DNA from: Candidula unifasciata
Lineage: Eukaryota; Mollusca; Gastropoda; Stylommatophora; Geomitridae
Direction: 5' to 3'
DNA: 64,000 bases
NCBI GenBank assembly: GCA_905116865.2
Contig: CAJHNH020000504.1
Location: forward strand, 121,001-185,000
Within the stretch, counting starts at the first letter, position 1. The number at the start of each line of letters is the position of its first letter. The translations under genes and the position numbers were made by a program. The notes under the pieces were generated by a model, which saw only the letters and a program-made list of their open reading frames with translations, made no database searches and was not told the origin of the DNA. Shown here piece by piece: positions 54,817 to 64,000 of this stretch.

Positions 54817-54897
54817 CAGACAGACGGACGGATGGATGGAGGGACGGACAGACGAATATACAGACAGACAGACAGATAGGCTAGGATAGATAGATAG

Positions 54898-54931
<34 letters not shown>

Positions 54932-54986
54932 GAGAAGTAGGTAGGTAGGTAGGTAGGTAGATAGATAGATAGATAGACAGACAGAC

Positions 54987-55047
<61 letters not shown>

Positions 55048-55066
55048 TAGATAGATAGATAGATCT
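54817..55066 (+). repeat. Compound (GACA)n/(GATA)n/(GTAG)n satellite
   Basis: About 250 bp of tetranucleotides: gacagacagaca, gatagata and gtaggtaggtag blocks. Open frames here are simple repeats. Confidence 0.95.
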
Positions 55067-55242
55067 TCTCAAGTCATATTTCATTGTGGAGGCGACCGAC
55101 CGACTGATCACATGCCTTATGTGTGAAATGTAACAAAGTCGCCCTAGCATAGTGGTTAACGTTATTTCATCGTCGGCCCTGTGGTCAAGAATTAGAATCT
55201 TTATTGAGACCGGAAAACGTTTTTTTAACAACTGTCTATGGC

Positions 55243-55500
55243 TTCCTAAGGAGTCGCCGTGGCGTAGCGGCTAGACGCTTGCTTTGCGGATCGGAAGGTC
55301 GTGGGTTCGCTCCCTGACGGAGCCGGACTCTTTAAAAAATTACCTTGACTCCAAGGTAGACCCAGCCTTGAGTGGGTACCGGGTGCATTCCTGGGAAGTA
55401 AAGGCGGTCGGCGTGATGCTGACTACATCACCCATCTTGTGCTGATTGGTCTATAAAAAATATAGGTCTAGCCGTATATGCCCTATAAGCCTACAAGCGG
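55243..55500 (+). repeat. tRNA-headed SINE, family A (reference copy)
   Basis: The head begins gtcgccgtggcgtagcgg (A box) and has gtgggttcgctccctg (B box; the consensus A after GGTTCG is C). The body has ttgactccaaggtagaccc, 'ccttgagtgggtaccggg', 'agtaaaggcggtcggcgtg' and 'catcacccatcttgtgctg', and ends near cctacaagcgggg. It is the least decayed copy. It is not a tRNA gene: the cloverleaf is not complete. Confidence 0.85.
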
Positions 55501-55614
55501 GGAAAAGAGACCTCAACTTTCTTTTTACCATGGCTTTCAAGTTGACCCATATTAAAATGGTTACCAGAAAATGTTTAGGTGAAGTAAAGGCGATTCGCAT
55601 TGCTGTAGACGACA

Positions 55615-56730
55615 TCAATCAGCCAGCACTTGGTTGGTGTATAGTAAGGACGAACACTTTTTTTCCGCCAGTTTCCCCCTGGGACTCCAAGCCCAGTTGC
55701 TGCGAGAACAAGAATAGACCGACTGCCTCCCCAACAAGCATGACATAAAAGTCGACTAATTGGGAGCTTCCTTCAAAGTTAGAATGCATCTGTCTGAGAG
55801 ACAAGGAACCATCATTCTACATGCAAATAAGTTAGATCTGAACACCTAGGTTCTGAAACAAGACTAAAGTACAGAGGTGGACGAACAACCAGAACTTTTC
55901 GCCAGAGTTTACAGCCGGTGAACGCGAAGATGACCAGGCCTTGATAGCAGATACAGCCATGAAACTGCAACAACATCTAACATCCATGAATGAAGAATGT
56001 AAAACAAATAATATGAGAATCAACACTGAAAAGACAGAAGTAATGTCAATAGGAAAAAAAGAAGACAGATCTAAACGTAACAATAGAGTGCAAAGGCATT
56101 AAACAGACATCTGAATTTAAATATCTGGGAACTACATTTACCGAAGATGGGAAATTGGATAAAGAAATTAACATTAGATGCAGTAAAGCAAACCAAGTAT
56201 TGGGACAACCAGCCCCCTCTTACAGCATAAGACAATCCCAATCAGCACAAAGAGACATCTTTTTCAAAGCATATTTATTCCAACTCTGTGCTACCAGTGC
56301 CAGACATGGTCACTCACAACAAACCATAAAAGAAAATTAGTAACCATGGAGATGAGATGTTGAGAAGGGCTGTAGGAGTGACCATAAGAGATAAGATCAG
56401 GAATGAGATCATAAGAGTTAAAGTCGGCACAGAACCAATTCTGGATTACATATGAAGACACCAGGTGAAATGGTTTGCCCACCTAGAGAGAATGCCTTGT
56501 GACGCCATACCATACAAAGCATACATGGAAAGAGAAGAAGGACGTAGAGCACGAGGTAGACCAAGAACAATATGGAAGGATAACATGAGAAACTCTACAA
56601 CAGAAAGATGTGCCTATGGTCGAGGCGGCCAGAAGAGCTAGAGACAGTACCTTATATTTCCCTCGACACCCACAGCGGTAAAAGAGGAAGTGAAGAAGCA
56701 GAACGCGAAGAAGAAGAAGATTTACAACTT
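55615..56730 (+). repeat. SINE family B copy, split by an RTE-like insertion
   Basis: Family B 55615-55930 ('gactgcctccccaacaagc', 'gactaattgggagcttcc', 'gagtttacagccggtgaac') resumes as its AAG tail at 56701-56725. The 770 bases in between are the RTE-like fragment. Confidence 0.85.
55931..56700 (+). mobile_element. 5'-truncated LINE tail with perfect 11-bp target duplication
   Basis: GAACGCGAAGA flanks at 55920-55930 and 56701-56711. The frames read 'EDDQALIADTAMKLQQHLTS', 'NNMRINTEKTEVMSIGKK' (RT palm end), 'TSEFKYLGTTFTEDGK', 'VKWFAHLERMPCDAIPYKAY' and 'GRRARGRPRTIWKDNMR'. It belongs to an RTE-like family different from the 38165 copies, with a few frameshifts. Confidence 0.88.
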
Positions 56731-56999
56731 TATCCTCGGATCATAGATAATTATCAACTTATAAATTAGTCTGCTAACCAGTAAATTTACTCCTAATGTG
56801 AAGTCTAGAATGTTCATCTCTGACTTGGCGTACTGATGGTGTTGACTTAGCAGGAACAGAGCATTTTTTTTTTTTTTTAAAGTAGTCTCATACGGCCGAC
56901 TGGTCAGACTTTTCCATGCAGGAATTTGGGACCAGGAGCGTTTTATCTGGCAAGATTCAAGACCAGAGTCCTCAAGCGAAAATTAAGTCTTCTTCTTTT

Positions 57000-57300
57000 T
57001 CTTAGCCTTGATCAGCTTTAAACTCCGGCGGAAAGTTGTGGTTCTACGTTCCACTTCTGCACTTTGGCTGTGTTCTAGAACTTGAGTTTTATATATCTGG
57101 TTTATTTTTAGGCAGACTGTTGGCTCCTCGCCTTTCATGCAGATATATAATCAATAAAGAGAATGTATTGACCGGCACTCATAGAAAGATATAATGATCT
57201 TGTACGTCATGCTTTTCAGGCAAACAGTCTGTCTATTCTCTCTCTCCCCCCCCCCCCCCTAATGGGGCCCCCGAAACCTACAGGGGGAGCTTCAAATAAA
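57000..57300 (-). repeat. SINE family B copy
   Basis: Inverted: tail (ttc)n, 'cagctttaaactccggcgg', 'gcagactgttggctcctcgcc'. It ends with a poly-C run at 57247-57259. Confidence 0.7.
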
Positions 57301-57899
57301 AAGACAATGTTACATATAAAATAATAACAATCATTCATCATCATCGTGTTATTTTATTTACACGCAATACAGGTCTCCTCGTAGTCTATTCCTCCACACG
57401 GTTCAATCCTAACAGTCTTTTCGATATCATGTCTGTCAATAATTCGTGCCTTTCTGTTTTCTGTTTGACCTACTGACAGAAACGCTTAATTTGGAAGACA
57501 TGATAATAGTAAGTAACTGGTTATATAGGTTCTGTTTTTATATCGGTATTCAGTTCAATCTGTCAATTCATTTGCATGGCTATTCAATGCGTTTCATGTT
57601 TGTCGCCGCCCCCTTTATGACTCTTTCGGGAAGTCTGAGATTTCATTGATACATATGAAACCTGTTTATGTAGATCGTCACGAACGACGGATTCTCTTTA
57701 GGTTTCCGCACAAAAAAGGTTATATAGGGTGTAACATTAGTTGAAGGAAATATCTGTTTTACACTTCCTATATAACTACAATTCTTGTCTAACATTTTAC
57801 AGATGTTGTTTGGATCTAATGTAAGCCTGGATTAGTTCAGACTGTGGTGTGAACAAGTTAATTGTATTTGATGATAATCTTAATTCTGACTCACTTCAA
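57301..57899. other. Possible exon-bearing stretch, unassigned
   Basis: A tacagacag acceptor-like site followed by gacatgataatag/gtaagtaac (57490-57516) could be a micro-exon ending at a good donor, but the peptide is too short to identify. Nothing else. Confidence 0.2.
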
Positions 57900-58100
57900 A
57901 TTAACGGTATTGGGTTCGATTCTAACGGCTGGAGATTTTGCAGACAGACCGCTTTGCATTGATTTCGACAATGGTGTGTAGCGCTTACCGTTGAGAAAGC
58001 AATGGCAAACTACTGTAGGTAAAATTGCCTAGGAAAACTACAAACGGTCAGAAAGTGCTGGGGTTGGTTCTGCAACGTCGTGTAAAGGAGACTCTGGTAA
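57900..58100 (+). repeat. SINE family C copy
   Basis: 'ttgggttcgattctaacggc' (B-box-like), then 'caatggcaaactactg' and 'tgctggggttggttctgcaa', the end shared with 39750. Confidence 0.6.
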
Positions 58101-58119
58101 AATGTGTTAGTGCGTGCAT

Positions 58120-58123
58120 GCGT

Positions 58124-58180
<57 letters not shown>
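58120..58180 (+). repeat. (GT)n microsatellite
   Basis: About 30 uninterrupted GT units directly after the family C copy. Confidence 0.95.
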
Positions 58181-58184
<4 letters not shown>

Positions 58185-58277
58185 TACAACATACTGGAAT
58201 CTGCCCAAAACACAGTAGTTACCATGTTTGTCTCTGATGTGGTGAGCATGTGTTCAAATCTTAGTCTTACTGAAGTA

Positions 58278-58550
58278 AACAAAGGTCACTTTACACGCCA
58301 GTGGCGCCCCGGGCATATGAGGCTAGACTCATATTTGCATGGACCAATAGTAGGTGATGTGGTCAACCTCACGCCGGCCGCCTTTACTTCCCGGGACTTT
58401 ACCTAATACCAATTTATGGCTGAGTCGACATAGAAGCCAAGATCATGCATTTAACCCAAAAAAAAAAAAAAACTGGATTCTTGAGAGTTTGAACCCACAA
58501 CCTTCGGATAGGGAGGCGAAGTACTAGCCGTTACTCCACGGTGGTTCCCA
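58278..58550 (-). repeat. SINE family A copy
   Basis: Inverted; the head at the right (gggaaccaccgtggagtaac, read on the minus strand) has a B-box-like gtgggttcaaactctc. It contains a poly-A run at 58458-58471. Confidence 0.75.
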
Positions 58551-59103
58551 TTCTCTATCTTATTTAAATGAAAATTGACCACAACTCCCAGATAAAAGCC
58601 ACAAAATGGATACTGGGAAATGTTCCGGGGGGATTCAAAGTGGCCGGCATGGTAGTGACTACAACGCAAGTACTGACTGTTCTTGACAAATATGAAACTA
58701 GCACTATATCCCCATTTGGTCTACAGTTTAGCAGAGTTTTTACAGCTTGTTTAAATTAACAAGTAACAAGTGTCCTTTCTTTAACCCAACGTTTAATAGT
58801 TGAAAACACTTTCAATCGATATGCAAGATACTTCTTTTACAACCTTAGTCCGTATTGAGATTAGAGTCCTGTTTATGTGTTGAGGTTTGATACGTTACCT
58901 GCTCTGTCCAATAATTCCTGGCCAACAGGGCGTCAGAACACGGGTGCCCAGTCATCTTGAGCGCCCCTCGCCCATTATTTTTAAGAGCACACCCTCTCCC
59001 GCATAAAATTTGCAAAAAGGGCTAAGTGCTACTTCCCTCTTTACCATGTATAGAACTTTTCTTTTTAAGCTGTTTACATATTTAGTATTATTTCAGATTT
59101 ATA

Positions 59104-59104
<1 letters not shown>

Positions 59105-59186
<82 letters not shown>

Positions 59187-59280
59187 TGTGTGTATATAAA
59201 TATATGTATATATTTACATATATATATATATGTGTGTGTGTATATATATATATATACACACACATAAATACACAAATATA
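59105..59280 (+). repeat. (TA)n/(TG)n microsatellite
   Basis: About 170 bp of TA with short TG and CA patches. Partly palindromic, so it could extrude as a cruciform. Confidence 0.95.
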
Positions 59281-59674
59281 GGCCTATATAGTTGTGTGTG
59301 TGGCTATTCGGCTCATATTAATAATAATTACTATTATTGAGCGCTTAAACAAGGCTTATATTTCTTGAAACTCCCACCCTGGAAAATTATAGGCACCTGA
59401 CCCCCTGTCCTGCTCCCAATGTTTTCTTTGTGTTGGCACCCCTGCTGTCATGTGTTACAACAAATAAATCGCCGGAGAACTATAGAGACTTTTACAAAAG
59501 TGTGATCAACATTATGTACTACAATGATCTGAAGGCGACGAATTTTTTTCTCGGCGTATTAACTACCACTTGTTATTTTAAGGTTGTCTAATCTATCCTG
59601 ATGTATGTACATCTTTCTGCTGCATGCATGAGTGCAATTATAATTTGTTTCCTATTGTATTTTACACCAAATAG

Positions 59675-59855
59675 ATTATGTTCGAGAAGTGGAATATTAA
59701 GATTTGTTGATGTAGAAATTACAATACAACAGCAAAACCAAACGGATAGCTCAGTAACAGCATGGATGGTCAACCAACGAATCGATTCAACGAACCCATG
59801 GATAGGGACACTAGACAGAAACAAACTAATCAGAGGAGAGATGCTACGACATTTG
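59675..59855 (+). CDS. Putative exon of an unidentified gene
   Basis: Acceptor accaaatag, open over 60 codons, strong donor gtaagt, phase 1 to 0. It encodes 'RSGILRFVDVEITIQQQNQT' and 'STNPWIGTLDRNKLIRGEML'. It is a hydrophilic beta-like region with one potential N-glycosylation site (NQT) and could be the end of an extracellular module such as SEA, but no motif proves that. No LINE-like features. Confidence 0.45.
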
Positions 59856-60148
59856 GTAAGTATTCACCATTAAAAAAAATAGTTATAGCGCGACAGAGAA
59901 TAATGTCTTCTGTCCTTTCTCGCCAGTTTTGCATAAGTCCCTGAACATCTCGCGTAAGACTGTTCTATCTGTGCCACCTCCCGCTGCTCATTCCATTCCA
60001 CTTCAATATTTTGTTGGTTGTTAATTCACCTGTTTATTTTATTACTCTTTCTAACTCTTTGGCGAATAAAGTCATAAAATGAAAATTACATTATTTCGAA
60101 AACAAGTGTCAGAATAATGTCACATTAAATGTGATGAATTCAGGAAAG

Positions 60149-61070
60149 TTAAAGAAATAATTGAAATTTATTCACAACTGCTGATATTAACAGTTGGAGA
60201 AACACACAAAGAATCACAAAACGTGTATTTAAATTGAAAAAAAAAAAAAAATGGATGAGGAAATAGAGATGCAAAAGAGAAACTCTAAGAGGAATATTTA
60301 TGAGAGGCCATAAGTGCCTCGCTTGATTCCGGGAGCAAAAATGAGGTTTGCGAGGGACATTATGAAAGGAGAGTTGTTGGAAGAAATACAAAGAAATAAA
60401 TTTTATGACCACGATTAAAAGACGACACACTTTAAAAAAAAAAAGCTTGAAAGGAAAGTTAAGGCAGGCGAGCACGGCATTTATGGCAAGACTATACAGA
60501 AAAACGTGTACATCTATGAATGAACAGTAGGCTGAACGGGTGGGTGTACAACCAGATCAAGAATCCGAGCGTATTAAAAATCCAATACAGCCAGCTGTCA
60601 TAACGGAGACGGCACCTGATTGATCGGGTCTTTCATTGAAAAATCCTGTGTTGCTTATATTTTTACATACTGATTATGTCACTAACCTGGTTCATTTATA
60701 AGGGAGCATGTGTGTTTAATTTTGTGTCATTATAAAAGTCACAATGATCCAGGTAATAATCACATACTTTATATCATTATGTCATTTATTATTTTTTATT
60801 AGTATTATTATTATTATTATTACTATCATTATTGTGATATTTTTAATTTTACTTAATATTCGAATGCCATAATATATTCAGTTATTTAAGTGGTGGTTCA
60901 TTCTTTGTGTTTTGTGTTTCGTTTCTCGTTATTATTATCTAATGAAGGCTAATCGCTGCAACGCTCTTTGTTTTGTTTATTGAATCTGATTTTGCGCATC
61001 TGACGCATACTTTATGTTTTTTCAGTTTTAAAACAAAATGTTTTCTAAGAAAGTGTTGTTTACTTGTTTT
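60149..61070. other. Intron-like AT-rich sequence, nothing named
   Basis: Includes a (TTA)n run at 60787-60820. No recognisable transmembrane exon, although one would be expected between the two putative exons. Confidence 0.35.
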
Positions 61071-61074
61071 ATCA

Positions 61075-61980
61075 ATATTGCGGTTGTGACTGTTACAGAT
61101 GACAGTCAGTATTATAATCGTGGCTGTGACTGTTACAGGTGACAGTCAGTGTTATAATTGTGGTTGTAGCTGTTACAGATCAGTCAGTATTATAATTGTG
61201 GTTGTGACTGTTACAGATCAGTCAGTATTATCATTGTGGTTGTGACTGTTACAGGTGACAGTCAGTATTATAATTGTGGTTGTAGCTGTTATAGATCAGT
61301 CAGTATTATAAATGTGGTTGTGACTGTTACAGATTACAGTCAGTATTATAATCGTGGTTGTGACTGTTACAGGTGACAGTCAGTATTATAATCGTGGCTG
61401 TGACTGTTAAGATCACAATCAGTATTATAATTGTGGTTGAAGCTGTTACAGATCAGTCAGTATTATAAATGTGGTTGTGACTGTTACAGGTGACAGTCAG
61501 TATTATAATCGTGGCTGTGACTGTTACAGATTACAGTCAGTATTATAATCGTGGTTGTGACTGTTACAGGTGACAGTAAGTATTATAATCGTGGCTGTGA
61601 CTGTTACAGATCACAGTCAGTATTATAATTGTAGTTGTGACTGTTACAGATCAGTCAGTATTATAATTGTGGTTGTGACTGTTACAGGTGACAGTCAGTA
61701 TTATAATCGTGGCTGTGACTGTTACAGATGACAGTCAGTATTTTAATTGTGGTTGTGACTGTTACAGATGACAGTCAGTATTATAATTGTGGTTGTAGCT
61801 GTTACAGGTGACAGTCAGTATTATAATTGTGGTTGTGACTGTTACAGATTACAGTCAGTATTATAATTGTGGTTTTGACTGTTACAGATCACAGTCAGTA
61901 TTATAAGTGTGGTTGTGACTGTTACAGATCACAGTCAGTATTATAAGTGTGGTTGTGACTGTTACAGATCACAGTCAGTA
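61075..61980. repeat. 40-46-bp minisatellite ending in a splice acceptor
   Basis: About 21-22 units of 'attgtggttgtgactgttacag' plus 'atgacagtcagtattata', with variants atcacag, gtgacag, atcag. The last unit is the true acceptor of the 61968 exon: tgttacag then ATCACAGTCAGTATTA is exon sequence. Confidence 0.92.
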
Positions 61981-62111
61981 TTACGTGATAGACAACCCCA
62001 CATATGGCACAGCACATACAGCGCCAGCACACGCCTACACCATCAACAGAGCTTACAATGGCAAATCTGTTCCGCATCAGTCTCAGGCTAAAGGCTCACA
62101 GTCTTATACAG
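61968..62111 (+). CDS. Putative exon with an NPTY (PTB-binding) motif
   Basis: 144 nt, acceptor tgttacag, donor gtaggt, phases 2 and 1. In the only fully open frame it reads 'SQYYVIDNPTYGTAHTAPAH' and continues 'NRAYNGKSVPHQSQAKGSQ'. 'VIDNPTY' fits the NPxY signal of receptor cytoplasmic tails (PTB/clathrin-adaptor binding). It is rich in Ser, Thr, Gln and Tyr, as cytoplasmic tails often are. The gene is not identified. Confidence 0.6.
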
Positions 62112-62299
62112 GTAGGTGTTCATGATTTCAACAGTCCCTAGATCTGTCTCTCACTGTCTGGCTATCTGTCTTGCGCTTTCTCTGTCTGTGTCACTCACTC
62201 TGTTTGTCTGTTTGCCAACTCTTCTACTGTTTCTTTTCTATCTTTCTAGCTTCTCCACATCCTCCTATAACCTGTGAGATGCCTTTGCCCTTTCTGTAA

Positions 62300-63060
62300 T
62301 TGCTTAACTGCTGCTCGCTTTGCTCTCCATGCCTGTTCTACTTCTTGGGTCCACTATGGAGGCTGCACCAAAGCAGGGGAGATGGTTCTGCTGCATACCT
62401 TCTGTCAGAAGGGTACTGTCTCTCTCATACTTAAAAGTCCTGCGCGTTCTCACAGCCCTGATCTTGCTAGCTTTAGAAACCAAGACTGAGAATGGCAAAT
62501 GGTCACTCCCATGATCGCCTAAGACACTCCATTTTGTGTTTGGCACTACTGATTGGGTAACAAAAGCCAAATCACTTGTCGTATCTGCATAACCAGGTCT
62601 CATTGCCATTCTAGTTGGCCTACCGTCGTCTATACAGACTATGTCTGCATCCACCAAAGCCTCTGCTAAATCATTTCCTTGTTTATTTTCTCCAGTACTG
62701 TCCCATGCTCTATTCCGCGCATTGAGATCCCCACAAATAAGAAGCCTTTTTACTTGAGATTTCCTCCGATTATCTGAGCCAGTCCCGATGTTCCTTTTTG
62801 ACAAGAGATTCAACAGCAGCGTAAACATTTACTAAATTCCAGGTCGTTTCCCCACTATCTATCTGTATACCCCGAACCTCTAGTGTACTATGATTCCATT
62901 GGTCCAGGTCAAGAACTACATACTTCATCCCATTCTTCACCAGCAGGCATTGACCATGTCTTCCCTGTCCGGTAGGCTTTATATACCCAATGTAACCAGG
63001 ACACTCATATCTATCTCTGTTGAATTTCTGCAGCATGATGATATCAAAGTCATAAATCAG
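62300..63060 (-). mobile_element. LINE endonuclease (EEP) fragment without RT
   Basis: Minus strand: 'DFDIIMLQKFNRDRYECPGY', 'PTGQGRHGQCLLVKNGMKYV', 'VNVYAAVESLVKKE' (62770-63036), then a frameshift, 'LLICGDLNARNRAWDSTG', 'GYADTTSDLAFVT' and 'VLGDHGSDHLPFSV' (62304-62828). GDLNA, SDLAF and GSDHLP are the catalytic blocks of apurinic-type LINE endonucleases. The RT is absent, so it is a 5' fragment, the reverse of normal 5' truncation. Confidence 0.85.
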
Positions 63061-63379
63061 TCTCTACAGTACAGGTCCTCTCTGTTTGTCACTACGATAA
63101 TTTCAGAAACCCCACGGGTAAGTACTTCAGAAACGGGTCAGGTGAAAAGTCTTCACACCAACTTCACTCCGATAGAAGCCAGTCTTTGTTTGATGCTCGA
63201 GCGAATTGAACGCCAGCGTCGAACGCTATGAATGACCTGTCCTTCTATATAAGCGTGTGTGACCCATCATTCTATAAAAGAGTATATAATCTATCCTTCT
63301 ATATAGGCCTGTATGACCTATCATATTTAAGCATATTTGACTTATTATTTTAGCTATTAGTACGTGTATACATGACTGT

Positions 63380-63520
63380 GATGGTTGATGGCTGAAGACA
63401 GTGGCATGGAGGAATATCTTCAGCGGAATTGACCCAGAACACCAGAGACCGAGATCTGTGGAGATGCATGAACGCCTACGCCAGCTGGCAAGCCACTTGA
63501 TGATGATATAATGGTATATG
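63380..63520 (+). mobile_element. LINE 3' tail scrap
   Basis: gcatgaacgcctacgccagctggcaagccacttgatgatgat matches the inverse of the 40338 element's 3' end (catcatgtgccctgccaactggtgtaggcgctc). Both are tails of the same RTE-like family. Confidence 0.7.
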
Positions 63521-63574
63521 ACTTATTCTTCTGTATAAGTAGATGTAACTTTTCATTTTACTCACATGAAATTT

Positions 63575-63690
63575 ATCCTACCCAGCGGCTAAAACACCAT
63601 CTCATTTTGGGAAGACTGGGTTCGAATCCTCGATAAAGTGAAGGTCAATTGTTTTTTTTTTCTGTCGCAGGCAACAAAAAAAAAAAAAAA
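63575..63690 (+). repeat. tRNA-derived SINE head
   Basis: 'agcggctaaaacaccatctc' and 'actgggttcgaatcctcg' give a clear B box. It ends in gcaggcaac and A(17). It is not one of families A-C. Confidence 0.55.
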
Positions 63691-63699
63691 AATATAACT

Positions 63700-64000
63700 A
63701 GCCTGCACAGATGGTGCTTAATGCACTAGTCATGTGGCTCTAAATTCGCAGATTCAAGGACTCCTTGATGTCACATAACGCCTTAAACAATGGTAAATAT
63801 AAGCAGAAAGGACAGTACTTATCCTAAAAAGCGCGTGTAACATCATTCTGCATAAGTAGTATGTCTTAAATACTATACTTAAATGCTATATACAATGACA
63901 CATTATTTGTCCATCCTCAAATGTGTTGCGCTCTAATTTCTGTTACCCAGCTGTTTCAAAAAGATCACAACTAAAAGAATACCACAGCAAAAGATTGCGT
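63700..64000. other. Right edge, nothing named
   Basis: AT-rich sequence without supported features. Confidence 0.35.

Noticed and set aside
54881..55231. 116-codon minus-strand frame with repeated Ser-Val-Cys-Leu
   Set aside because: Translation of the GACA tetranucleotide repeat.
55243..55320. tRNA gene
   Set aside because: A- and B-box-like text is present but the cloverleaf is incomplete and the same sequence continues into a SINE body found at least six times.
61075..61980. CRISPR-like array
   Set aside because: The roughly 41-bp units abut with no spacers and end in a splice acceptor.
61909..62091. Alternative reading frame across the 61968 exon
   Set aside because: It meets a stop before the donor; the frame with NPTY is open throughout and in phase with the splice sites.
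63575..63640. tRNA gene
   Set aside because: Good B box, but no matching acceptor stem, and it is followed by a poly-A tail as in SINEs.
1..64000. Bacterial or viral contamination
   Set aside because: Spliced animal genes run through the window and repeats are eukaryotic; no operons, prophage or intact virus genes are seen.

Overview
This is a 64 kb piece of an AT-rich, intron-rich animal genome. Transposons, SINEs, minisatellites and microsatellites fill almost all of the non-coding sequence. RTE-like, I-group and Penelope-like retroelements, tRNA-headed SINEs, DNA elements with hAT-type ends and GACA/GATA tracts point to an invertebrate, most likely a mollusc (perhaps a gastropod). That placement is inference, not a measurement. 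There are no bacterial-style operons. Two conserved housekeeping genes can be rebuilt exon by exon from protein similarity and GT-AG splice sites. They lie head to head about 4.8 kb apart. On the minus strand, from 23338 leftwards off the window, is the N-terminal third of ELP2, the WD40 subunit of the Elongator tRNA-modification complex: eight coding exons found, plus one predicted micro-exon of about 28 nt that I could not locate. On the plus strand, 28187-46370, is a complete eight-exon ZDHHC16-type palmitoyltransferase (387 codons plus stop). At the right end, two plausible plus-strand exons (59675-59855 and 61968-62111) belong to an unidentified gene. The second encodes a PTB-type NPxY motif. 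Layout: 1-23.3 kb, ELP2 exons in large introns holding a 3.3 kb purine-rich TIR element, SINEs, a pogo/Tigger-like relic, an exon-junction minisatellite and a pile-up of minus-strand I-group and RTE fragments. 22.4-28.2 kb, the shared upstream region: two foldback elements with telomere-like cores, a very clean TIR element with a perfect 8-bp target duplication, an RTE-like tail and a small hAT MITE. 28.2-46.4 kb, ZDHHC16, whose introns hold a hAT-like element carrying a 1.34 kb non-coding retroposon, a mariner interrupted twice, and several 5'-truncated RTE tails with target duplications. 46.4-64 kb, mostly transposons: an I-group element with RT and RNase H, a Penelope-like RT, a hAT MITE, an RNase H ORF, SINEs, GACA repeats, the two orphan exons with a 41-bp minisatellite, and a LINE endonuclease fragment. 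The main new signals are (a) two minisatellites whose units overlap a splice donor or acceptor, so that exon-edge sequence was amplified; (b) a datable set of nested insertions with readable target duplications; (c) a 1.34 kb non-coding retroposon sharing its 3' end with a short SINE family; and (d) elements inserted within tens of bases of ZDHHC16 splice sites. All assignments come from reading the sequence; no database search was run.
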